From Candidatus Bathyarchaeota archaeon (GTDB lineage: Archaea; Thermoproteota; Bathyarchaeia; Bathyarchaeales; WUQV01), in the NCBI GenBank assembly GCA_009889585.1, contig WUQV01000066.1, forward strand, positions 1 to 9,198: a stretch of DNA of 9,198 nt, given 5' to 3'. Both the position numbers and the translations under genes were made by a program. This document shows, piece after piece, positions 1-5,834 of this stretch. The notes under the pieces are model-generated. The model was not told where the DNA came from. It worked only from the letters and a program-made list of their open reading frames with translations, and did no database searches. Numbering within the stretch: the first letter of the stretch is position 1; each line of letters opens with the position of its first letter.

Positions 1-1
1 C

Positions 2-433
2 AACCTCCATGAGGCGCTTTCAACGCTTTCCATGCCGATGGAAGAGTCGGAGCGAATAGCGAGGTTAAAGGCATGTCAAAGGGCGAAGTTGATGAGGGTT
101 AACAAGTGGATCATAGCCCTATCTCACGTAAGCTCCTATCAAGCTTCGGCTGCTAGGGCCTTGATCGACTTAGGCGCTGACGTAGCGATCGTCGCAGGCA
201 GTAGCGAGGGCTTGTTGACGATAAGCTTAAGGTGCACTCAAGATTTTCACGAGCGAACCAGCGTACACCTCGGAAGAGACGTGGCCAACCCCCTTGGCGA
301 GCTCTTCCGCGGCATGGGAGGAGGCCATTCGACTTCAGCTGGCGTGAACGGGGTTGGCGAGGTTGAAGCCGCTTTAAAGGCGTGCGTCGAGCTCTTAAAG
401 AATAGACTAGGAGGCTCCATCGGCCTGCTGTGA
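2..433 (+). CDS. DHH-family phosphoesterase, C-terminal part (cut by the window start)
   Basis: The reading frame is open from base 2, before any start codon, so this is the C-terminal portion (143 codons) of a gene that begins outside the window. It carries the DHHA1 substrate-binding domain: a segment with SHVSSYQASAARAL, a strand reading GADVAIVAG, the stretch HLGRDVANPLGELF, and the diagnostic glycine-rich loop GGGHSTSAG followed by a C-terminal helix. In the DHH/DHHA1 family this loop helps bind the phosphate of nucleotide substrates; members are RecJ-like exonucleases, oligoribonucleases (NrnA type) and pAp phosphatases. The catalytic DHH domain is upstream and not visible, so the exact substrate cannot be assigned. 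Composition matches the ecf genes, and the end looks intact (TGA at 431-433). The family call is secure; the specific reaction is not. Confidence 0.85.
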   Translation, partial: NLHEALSTLSMPMEESERIARLKACQRAKLMRVNKWIIALSHVSSYQASAARALIDLGADVAIVAGSSEGLLTISLRCTQDFHERTSVHLGRDVANPLGELFRGMGGGHSTSAGVNGVGEVEAALKACVELLKNRLGGSIGLL

Positions 434-473
434 GCCCGCCTTGACATCTGCTTTTAAGGAGCCATGAAAGGTT

Positions 474-478
474 GAGGT
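474..478 (+). promoter_or_regulatory. Shine-Dalgarno GAGGT of the tauE-like pseudogene
   Basis: GAGGT lies 4 bases before TTG 483 and fixes that codon as the original start. The initiation region of the broken gene is therefore still intact, so decay began inside the coding part. Confidence 0.5.
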
Positions 479-482
479 CGCG

Positions 483-655
483 TTGGACTTCCTCTTAGCC
501 GGACTAGGCGTGGCCGTAGGTTACATCTCATCCCTCGTGGGAGTGGGCGGAGGCTTTTTAATAGCTCCTCTGGTACCTCTTCACGGGCTGGAGGCCTGAA
601 AGGCAGTAGGAACAAACCTTACGGCAGTCTTCTTATCCCTCCCCGCCTCGTCCCT
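483..655 (+). pseudogene. TauE/SafE-family permease, N-terminal fragment with in-frame TGA
   Basis: From TTG 483 the frame reads a first membrane helix (LDFLLAGLGVAVGYISS), then LVGVGGGFLIAPLVPL, the glycine-rich signature of the TauE/SafE (sulfite exporter / anion permease) family, then HGLEA, a TGA stop at 597-599, and in the same frame KAVGTNLTAVFLSLPASS. The residues after the stop match the next conserved family segment, where AVGTsL-type motifs are usual, so the TGA interrupts a real gene after 38 codons. Family members have about 250 residues and seven or eight helices; only the first roughly 55 codons remain. At about 640-660 the sequence passes into EcfT-like sequence, so the rest was lost or replaced. 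The right boundary is approximate, because the hydrophobic stretch at the junction could be assigned to either family. Confidence 0.75.
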
Positions 656-1332
656 CACGTTTAACGAGTTATCGGCATCATCTTCGTAGCTCACGTCCCG
701 CTCGTCCTCTTAGTAAGACTGTCCATCATGGGTTTTAACGATGAGAGGAGCCTCATTGTTCGCGTCCTCCATATTCCTCATGAACTTACTCTTCGCGTAC
801 TTCCCAGGCTATTCAACCCTCGGATCGTCGCTCGAATTCTCGGCCGCCATGGCGCTGAGGTTCTTGGCGCTCACCGGAGATTTCTCGAGCTTCTTCTTAA
901 CGATATCGGGTTATCGCTCGAGCGAATCTTAGTCCCGCTCGCGAGGCGGTTAAGCCAGATGGTTCCGAGGCCTAAGGCGCCATCGACCCTTACGGCCTTT
1001 GCTCCATGTTCATCATGGCCGTCCGCTTCATACCGACGGTCACTGAGGAGGTCATGACGGTTATAGACGCTCAATGGGCTAGAGAGTTCGGGTTAGAACG
1101 AGGCAACCTCTTGAGAAGGGCTAAGAACTACGTCCCGATAGTCGTTAACTCCTTCTGACGAAGCCGTGAGCTCGCGGAGGCCATGGAGTCGAGGGCATGG
1201 GGCGCGGTCGAGGATCGCACTAACTTATACGAGTTGAAGTTAAGGAAGGGGATTACGTTTTAGTGGTTTCAATAGCCTTTGCCTTAGCCGTTCGTAATTT
1301 ATGCGAGGGTCTTATCCAGATCCCCTCCGTAG
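645..1332 (+). pseudogene. Decayed second copy of the ECF transporter T subunit (EcfT)
   Basis: This stretch aligns along nearly its whole length with the intact ecfT at 5831-6661, but in several frames. Frame 2 gives AHVPLVLL (intact copy AHVPLILL). Frame 3 gives MRGASLFASSIFLMNLLF and SAAMALRFLAL. Frame 2 again gives DIGLSLERILVPLARRL. Frame 1, from about 979, gives IDPYGLC, VRFIPT, DAQWAREFGLERGNLLRR and ELAEAMESRAWGAVEDRT. One base is missing near 976 relative to the intact copy, a 12-base in-frame deletion lies near 1146, CGA has become TGA at 1156-1158, another base is lost near 1250, and a further shift near 1293 precedes the final IYARVLSRSPP and TAG at 1330-1332. An exact 26-base match joins 1177-1202 to 6506-6531. 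No ATPase genes accompany it. Several independent lesions make sequencing error an unlikely sole cause. Short open frames here are fragments, not genes. Confidence 0.9.
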
Positions 1333-1679
1333 AACAAGCCCTTCGGATGCTTAACCGTTAACCAAGACCCCCGATAGGTAAACGGTAGCTACACTAGGCT
1401 GACGATCCATAAATCATTTGTTATTCAATCAGAGAATCCGTTTCAACCTTCTTAAACCTCCCTATTTTTCTACCGAGGCTAAAGCCTAGATCCAAATGGA
1501 CAGGCCGTAGGGCGTTATTTCGATTGCGCCTATTTGGTATCTTCAGGGAAGTTTGGAGGCGTAAGGAATTTAAAGGAAAATTCCGTATCTTAAACCCGTA
1601 GAGAGTGTTACGGCTATTGGAAAACTTTATATGAAGGCGCTTCGTATCAATTCATGAAGCTTCTGAGGAATGTAGGGAA
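1333..1679 (+). other. Non-coding gap between the pseudogene block and the A+T-rich gene pair
   Basis: No convincing protein segment was seen on either strand. The gap contains the perfect inverted repeat AGGCTAAAGCCT at 1476-1487 (4-base stem around TAAA), a pyrimidine-rich stretch near 1455-1470, and a promoter-like TATA element at 1625-1633. Composition shifts towards A+T from about 1390 onward, so the left edge of the A+T-rich segment probably lies here. Confidence 0.5.
1625..1633 (+). promoter_or_regulatory. Archaeal TATA box for the gene at 1680
   Basis: CTTTATATG preceded by purines (GGAAAA) fits an archaeal BRE/TATA element. A start site about 25 bases downstream (near 1654) would give a leader of roughly 26 bases before ATG 1680. 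No other promoter-like element was seen closer to this gene. Confidence 0.5.
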
Positions 1680-2726
1680 ATGTCTTGTGGAAGACTTGAG
1701 AAAATGGTTAAACATAAGCTTATAAAAATGGGATATAGAATCATAAAAGACAGATATCGGGCTGTACTAATGATAGTTTTATTGATAGTAACTTGTGGTT
1801 CATTCATCTTAATGGGGCAAACATCGCTAACTAACGATCAAATCGACGTTGAGGAGTTAGTTCAAGAGAAGGAAAAAGCTCGACTCATAGTAGAACAAAA
1901 GAAGTATCATTCATGGAGAGGAGAAGTCATATCTAAAGAGCTTGTAAAAGTATGGGAAGGAGAGATCCATATAGTGGAAGTATATAAAGTGAGAGTTAGA
2001 ATTGCTAAGCCTAAGCTTGAAGAACTGATTGAGAATGAAAAGGAGTATTTTGACTGGCTTATTAAAACGCTTGGTAAAGCTGGTGAGGAGATTGTCCAGA
2101 GGAGGATAGAAGGATGGAAGAAGTGGCTTGAATCTATTAAGGGTGATTATTTTGAGATTGAGAGCTTTTCAGTCAAAGTTAAACTTAAGGGAACAGGCAC
2201 TATTGACTTCTGGAATGCACTTTACTTCTTAGATGAGTATGGGAATTTATATCCCATGGATCCAGTTAATCTAGTGTTTTATGGCCCAGCTGGATCAGCT
2301 TGGGACGTTCAATATGATATGAAGAACTGGTTAACTTACAAGTGGGTAGATACTACAGGTATTACGCTTTATACAATGGTTGATAAGGATCATGCTGATG
2401 GTAAAGATTGGGTATTTAAACCTCAGGATTATCAACTAAGATATGGAGATCCATTTGGCTATTCTTATCATATTAGAATTTATGATGGTGGTTACGATTG
2501 GGATCTATTCCTTGAATGGTGTATTGCCAACGTTCATTACGAAAAATGGGTTTGACCGATAGGTCATGTAATAGAAAGTTGGGAAGATGCAGAAGAATTC
2601 GTTAGAAGTGATTTTAGCGGCAAGTGGTTCGTAGGAAGGATATGGTTCTGGCGGTTAGATAATGCGGGGTATTGGCAAGGTAAGTATAATGATGGATGGG
2701 CTACAGCAATAGAGTTAAGATATTAG
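1680..2726 (+). pseudogene. Membrane-anchored extracellular protein of unknown family, interrupted by in-frame TGA
   Basis: The frame runs from ATG 1680 for 291 codons to TGA 2553-2555, then continues open in the same frame for 56 codons to TAG 2724-2726. The protein has a basic N-terminus, one membrane helix or signal anchor at about residues 27-46 (LMIVLLIVTCGSFILMG), a charged helical region (about 55-155), and a C-terminal domain rich in aromatic residues, glycine and aspartate with YSYHIRIYDGGYD and CIANVHYEKW. Beyond the TGA the text stays protein-like: GHVIESWEDAEEFVRSDF and a Trp/Tyr-rich end. The domain therefore seems to span the stop. I do not recognise a named family; the shape suggests an outward-facing beta-rich domain. 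ATG 1704 is an alternative start. The gene is much richer in A+T than the ecf genes, and its proper end lies 9 bases before the next gene. It could be a recent nonsense allele, a recoded codon or an assembly error; a 291-residue product is also possible. Confidence 0.6.
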
Positions 2727-2735
2727 GGAAACTCA

Positions 2736-3269
2736 ATGGACAAGATTAAGGGAATCGAGGGCGCGTTCGTATCGATGGCGATGTTAGGGTTGATGCTTCT
2801 AGCGCAATATCTTCCAGGGAGGTTATTTCCCGGCCCTAATCCACCGCCCATTTCCTTCTTTATCGTACCTCTTATTTCACTAACCGTCTTTATAGCTCTG
2901 ACGGTACTCGCCATCATCCATGGACGTCGTTACACAGGTAATGTAATCGAGCCATTCTTCGTAGGCTTCGTGCCTTGGCTCCTAGAGCCTATGATTATAG
3001 CTGCTGATATATATTTTCTCGCGCCTCCTCCTTTTAGGCTAAAGTTCACAGTTAAAGCGTTCGTAGATACATATCTAGGACATGTAAATAGAGTGATAGT
3101 GTTTGGCGTATTGCTAGGCTTTATTGGAGCCTCAGCTAATATAATGAGGCGTGATAAAGAGACTGGACGAATGATGCTATTTATATCCCTAGGGATATGG
3201 TCACTTATAATTATGTTTATCTTCTTGGGCTATATAATACGTCTTATAAGGTACGGAGTTCCTTGGTAG
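2736..3269 (+). CDS. Multi-pass membrane protein of unknown function
   Basis: This 177-residue protein is mostly hydrophobic, with likely membrane helices at about residues 8-26, 40-62, 72-96, 117-136 and 147-170. A proline-rich linker (FPGPNPPPIS) lies between the first two, and a basic loop IMRRDKETGRMM between the last two. I see no Walker, redox or metal-site motif and do not recognise the family. It starts 9 bases after the TAG that ends the extended frame of the preceding gene, so the two are probably one transcript and may form a cell-surface pair. Composition is intermediate, richer in A+T than the ecf genes. The frame is uninterrupted, so unlike its neighbours it may still be functional. 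No strong Shine-Dalgarno precedes the ATG; translation may depend on the upstream gene. Confidence 0.65.
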   Translation: MDKIKGIEGAFVSMAMLGLMLLAQYLPGRLFPGPNPPPISFFIVPLISLTVFIALTVLAIIHGRRYTGNVIEPFFVGFVPWLLEPMIIAADIYFLAPPPFRLKFTVKAFVDTYLGHVNRVIVFGVLLGFIGASANIMRRDKETGRMMLFISLGIWSLIIMFIFLGYIIRLIRYGVPW

Positions 3270-3276
3270 CTCCTAA

Positions 3277-3414
3277 GTGATTAGAAGTATGGGAAGCCCG
3301 AATATAATAGCCAAGAGGAACGGCGATTACGTTCTGGCCGAAGTTAAGCCAAGGCCCATCCTAGCTATTCTGACTAACGTAGCAGCGAGGTCTAAGAGGC
3401 TCTCAGGCTTATGA
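3277..3414 (+). pseudogene. Scrap of a PD-(D/E)XK nuclease-like protein
   Basis: A short frame of 45 codons (GTG 3277 or ATG 3289 to TGA 3412-3414) contains GSPNIIAKRNGDYVLAEVK. This has the shape of the PD-(D/E)XK nuclease core, in which proline-aspartate begins a strand, a short turn follows, and E-x-K ends the next strand. The E-x-K is present (EVK), but the first acidic residue is replaced by asparagine (PN rather than PD). The sequence then degrades into basic residues (AARSKRLSGL). A nine-codon frame starting at ATG 3411 overlaps the stop and could be a frameshifted continuation (NKLRRLLE). Intact relatives such as Holliday-junction resolvases or restriction-type nucleases are at least 100 residues long. 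The family assignment rests on one short motif and is tentative. Confidence 0.35.
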
Positions 3415-3577
3415 ATAAGCTTAGGAGGCTATTAGAATAGTATACCACGCCTTTCATCGATGCTTCCTAGACACCTCTTTAGCTTTTCGTTTATTACATT
3501 ATAAGCGTTAAACTTTTTACGCCATATTAATCTCACAGAAGTAATTGAGAAACGCTGTAAATGCGTTGGCGAAAAGG

Positions 3578-3866
3578 ATGATCGACGATAGGATTAGAGA
3601 GATAATCTCTAAATATGACCCTTCCCACGTTAGAATAGGCGCCTTAGGCTCGCATTCCGCCCTTGAAATCACATATGGAGTTAAACAAGAGGGCTTTTAA
3701 AACGGTAGTAGTTTGTCAAAAGGATCGAGAAAAAACTTATACTAAATTTAATAGAAACCTCTTCGATCATGTTATACTCCCCGATAAATTCGTAGATGTA
3801 ATGAAAGAGGGATGTCTGCAAAAACTTAGGGAAAAATGCTGCTTCGAAAGCCTCGCGGTACGCTGA
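3578..3866 (+). pseudogene. purP: purP remnant (FAICAR synthetase), frameshifted and truncated
   Basis: From ATG 3578 the frame reads IREIISKYDPSHVRIGALGS, then HSALEITYGVKQEGF, and hits TAA at 3698-3700. With one T removed from the TTTT run at 3695-3698 it continues as KTVVVCQKDREKTYTKFNRN, LFDHVILPDKFVDVMKEG and CLQKLRE. This is the N-terminal region of archaeal PurP, the ATP- and formate-dependent 5-formaminoimidazole-4-carboxamide ribonucleotide synthetase of purine synthesis; the GSHSAL segment and the KFVDVM segment are typical. PurP is about 340-360 residues and belongs to the ATP-grasp type; here about 95 codons remain and the whole ATP-grasp part is missing. A weak echo (SLAVR before TGA 3864-3866) may be the last trace. 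The fragment cannot be functional. No other purine gene is nearby, so this looks like a stray copy. Confidence 0.8.
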
Positions 3867-4000
3867 TTCTGCGAGTAAAGCCTTTTCTTTAATTTTCGTT
3901 AAAAGTAAAGGAATGAGGTCGATTGACTGAAGGCTAACTCCATTCGAAAGGCCTATTTCAAACGCTTTAAGCGATATTTAAGGGTTGAGTCTTAATTCCC
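3867..4000. other. Gap between the purP remnant and the hairpin; open minus-strand frame of doubtful meaning
   Basis: No plus-strand gene was seen. On the minus strand a frame is open from about 3978 down through 3840 and includes the protein-like stretch KIKEKALLAESAYREAFEAAF. It has no good start codon, and further on it runs antisense to purP. TTTAAATATC-like sequence at about 3971-3980 could act as a TATA element on the minus strand. This may be a relic or chance. Confidence 0.2.
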
Positions 4001-4021
4001 CTCCACGACTAAAGTCGGGAG
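4001..4021. mobile_element. Bulged hairpin resembling an IS200/IS605-type element end
   Basis: The sequence reads CTCC-A-CGAC-TAAA-GTCG-GGAG. Four base pairs, one unpaired A and four more base pairs close a TAAA loop. IS200/IS605 transposons carry imperfect hairpins near their ends, recognised by the Y1 transposase TnpA, often with one bulged base in the stem and loops such as CTTTAG or CTAAAG. No tnpA or tnpB is present here, so at best this is a solo end or scar. It lies between two decayed genes, which fits a past insertion. A hairpin with another role, for example at the end of a transcript, is not excluded. Confidence 0.4.
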
Positions 4022-4043
4022 CTTCCTTGAGATGATTTTATGA

Positions 4044-4171
4044 AGGCCTAAGCTTATTGAAGACTGGCTTATGATGCAGAGGAAATACATAAAGGCCAAA
4101 ATGTTGAGGAGCTTAAAGAGAGGTAGGCTTAAAAGGCCGTTAAGCGCAAGCGCGGCCGCGTGAAATCTTGA
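4044..4171 (+). pseudogene. Decayed tail of a gene that once overlapped ecfA1
   Basis: In frame 2 from about 4064 the sequence reads LAYDAEEIHKGQNVEELKER, then TAG 4124-4126, Ala, TAA 4130-4132, KAVKRKRGRVKS and TGA 4169-4171. Upstream, another frame gives KLIEDWL, so a frameshift lies near 4065. The last TGA overlaps the TTG start of ecfA1 as TTGA, the same 4-base arrangement found at ecfA1/ecfA2 and ecfA2/ecfT. This suggests that the stretch is the end of the former first gene of the operon. The surviving piece is charged, helical and ends in a basic tail; the family is not recognised. It could be a former S component tail or an unrelated gene. A different frame here (ending at TGA 4161-4163) also stays open for about 37 codons, so the frame choice rests mainly on the TTGA overlap. 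Confidence 0.4.
4126..4135 (+). promoter_or_regulatory. Possible TATA element before ecfA1
   Basis: GGCTTAAAAGG-type sequence lies about 37 bases before TTG 4168. Transcription starting about 25 bases downstream would leave a leader of roughly 10 bases, compatible with near-leaderless translation. The element is weak and overlaps the decayed upstream gene. Confidence 0.35.
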
Positions 4172-5013
4172 CGATAATAAGGGCTAACGGCCTTACGTTC
4201 ACTTACTCCGGTCAGCTAAGGCCAGCGATTGAGGAGGTACACCTTTCGATCGAAGAGGGCGAGTTCGTCCTCATCGCAGGGCCCAGCGGATGCGGAAAGA
4301 CGACTCTTTGCCGTTGCCTTAACGGGTTAATTCCTCATTTTTACGAGGGGGAGTTAAAGGGCGATATCTTCGTAACCGGCTTAAACGTTAAGGATCATTC
4401 GATTCGTGAGTTAGCTCGTTACGTCGGCATGGTCTTTCAAAACCCCGAAAACCAACTCTTCGCTCTTTCCGTCGAAAAGGACGTAGCGTTCGGCCTCGAG
4501 AACTTAGGCCTTCCTAGGTCGGAGATGATGGAGCTCATCGAATGGGCCATGAAGGCCGTAGGCGTTTACGAATTGCGCGATAAAGCGCCTTACGAGCTAT
4601 CTGGCGGCCAAAAACAACGCGTTGCCATAGCTTGCGTATTGGCTATGAAGCCAAAGGTCTTAGTCCTTGACGAGCCGACGTCGTCCCTCGACCCATTTGG
4701 CGCAAGGCAGGTCCTCGAAGTAGTTCGCAAGTTAAACGAGGAATTGAACATGACCGTCGTCCTCGTCGAACATCGATTGGACTTGGCCGTTAAATACGCC
4801 ACGAGGGCTATCGTCATGAACGACGGTAGAATAGTTCTCGACGGGGATCCGAGGGATGTCCTTAGCTCTAAAGAGGCTATTTCGATCGGAATAGACGTTC
4901 CGAAGGTCGTAAAGCTCTATCGAGCCCTACAGGAAGTAGGTCTAACCTTAAGCGAAGTGCCGATCGCGGCCGAGGAGATGGTACAACTCCTTCAAGAGGT
5001 CCTTAAACGTTGA
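4168..5013 (+). CDS. ecfA1: ECF transporter ATP-binding subunit EcfA1
   Basis: This 281-residue protein is one of the two ATPases that power an energy-coupling factor (ECF) transporter, which imports vitamins, cobalt/nickel or related micronutrients. It acts on the cytoplasmic face of the membrane with EcfA2 and EcfT. All ABC motifs are intact: Walker A GPSGCGKT (about residues 38-45), Q-loop VFQNPENQLF (89-98) with the ENQ sequence typical of this family, signature LSGGQ (144-148), Walker B VLVLDE (164-169) with catalytic Glu169, D-loop SSLD and switch His202. Length is normal. TTG 4168 is the preferred start because it puts IIRANGLTFTY at the usual N-terminus and gives a TTGA overlap with the decayed upstream frame. 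The gene ends in a TTGA overlap with ecfA2. Base use is C/G-ending, like its downstream neighbours. Confidence 0.95.
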   Translation: MTIIRANGLTFTYSGQLRPAIEEVHLSIEEGEFVLIAGPSGCGKTTLCRCLNGLIPHFYEGELKGDIFVTGLNVKDHSIRELARYVGMVFQNPENQLFALSVEKDVAFGLENLGLPRSEMMELIEWAMKAVGVYELRDKAPYELSGGQKQRVAIACVLAMKPKVLVLDEPTSSLDPFGARQVLEVVRKLNEELNMTVVLVEHRLDLAVKYATRAIVMNDGRIVLDGDPRDVLSSKEAISIGIDVPKVVKLYRALQEVGLTLSEVPIAAEEMVQLLQEVLKR

Positions 5014-5834
5014 TTGAGGCGAAGGGCGTTTACTTCAGATATCCAAACGGCGTGGAAGCGTTAAGGGATGCGACAATACGAATAGACGATGGGGAGTTGG
5101 TAGCGATAATGGGCCCGAATGGTGCTGGTAAGACGACGTTGGTGAAGCACTTCAACGGATTGCTTAAGCCTACGAAGGGAGAAGTATTCGTCGATGGCGT
5201 TAATACGAAGGAAGTAAGTATCGCGAGCTTAGCTCGTAAGGTAGGTTATGTGTTTCAAAACCCTGATCATCAGTTATTTTGTGAGAGCGTGGAGGAGGAG
5301 GTAGCGTTTGCATTAAGGAACTTCGGCTTTGATGAAGCTGAGGTTGAAAGAAGAGTGACATGGGTCTTAGAGTTCTTCGAGTTAACGCCTTATAAGCGTA
5401 AGTCGCCGTTTACATTAAGCGTAGGGGAGAGGAAGCGAGTTACAATAGCGTCAATTATAGCTTGGAATCCGAAGGTTATAATTTTAGATGAGCCAACGTT
5501 AGGCCAAGATTACTTTCAAAAGGAGAAGCTGAGGGACTTCATCCTTCGATTAAGGAAACGAGGGGGAACGGTTGTGCTCGTTACGCACGACGTCGAGTTC
5601 GTATCAGAACTTAAGCCTAGGATAGTCTTAATGGCCGACGGAAGGGTGATGGCGGACGGGCCGGCTGAATCGATTTTGACGGATCGAGCGATTTTAAAGG
5701 AGGCCTCGATATTCCCGCCTCAAATAGCTCAAGTTTTCCTCGAGCTCGTCAACGTAGGCCTTCCGAAAGGGGTTATCAACGTTGAAGATGCAAAAGGAGC
5801 CCTCTTAAGGCTCTTGAGGTCTATGCGAAGTTGA
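5010..5834 (+). CDS. ecfA2: ECF transporter ATP-binding subunit EcfA2, with an altered signature motif
   Basis: This 274-residue protein is the second ATPase of the ECF module. It has Walker A GPNGAGKT (residues 35-42), Q-loop VFQNPDHQLF (81-90), Walker B VIILDE (156-161) with Glu161, and switch His193. The signature is LSVGE (136-140) rather than the canonical LSGGQ. In ABC dimers the signature of one subunit completes the nucleotide site of the other, so one of the two sites in the EcfA1-EcfA2 pair may be weakened, as in many asymmetric ABC ATPases. The D-loop (LGQD) is also unusual. TTG 5010 overlaps the ecfA1 stop by four bases, so translation is probably coupled; the end overlaps ecfT in the same way. 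Up to about 5540 codons end mostly in A or T; afterwards C-ending codons like those of ecfA1 and ecfT return, which may mark a recombination joint. Confidence 0.95.
   Translation: MIEAKGVYFRYPNGVEALRDATIRIDDGELVAIMGPNGAGKTTLVKHFNGLLKPTKGEVFVDGVNTKEVSIASLARKVGYVFQNPDHQLFCESVEEEVAFALRNFGFDEAEVERRVTWVLEFFELTPYKRKSPFTLSVGERKRVTIASIIAWNPKVIILDEPTLGQDYFQKEKLRDFILRLRKRGGTVVLVTHDVEFVSELKPRIVLMADGRVMADGPAESILTDRAILKEASIFPPQIAQVFLELVNVGLPKGVINVEDAKGALLRLLRSMRS

Noticed and set aside
728..1057. Open frames of 109 and 63 codons, and a minus-strand frame at 871-1074, taken as separate small genes.
   Set aside because: All lie in the decayed EcfT copy. The plus-strand ones are frame-switched fragments of it, and the minus-strand one is a shadow.
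597..2555. Three in-frame TGA codons (597, 1156, 2553) as a sign of TGA recoding in this organism.
   Set aside because: The intact DHH, ecfA1, ecfA2, ecfT and Cys/His genes all end properly at TGA, with the ecf overlaps depending on it, and the 1156 case lies in a gene with several frameshifts. General recoding is not supported; only the 2553 case remains open.
3432..3536. Minus-strand frame from GTG 3536 to TAA 3432 (34 residues, with INEKLKRCLGSIDERRGILF).
   Set aside because: It looks faintly protein-like, but there is no ribosome-binding site, promoter or recognisable family, and it is short. It is kept only as a note.
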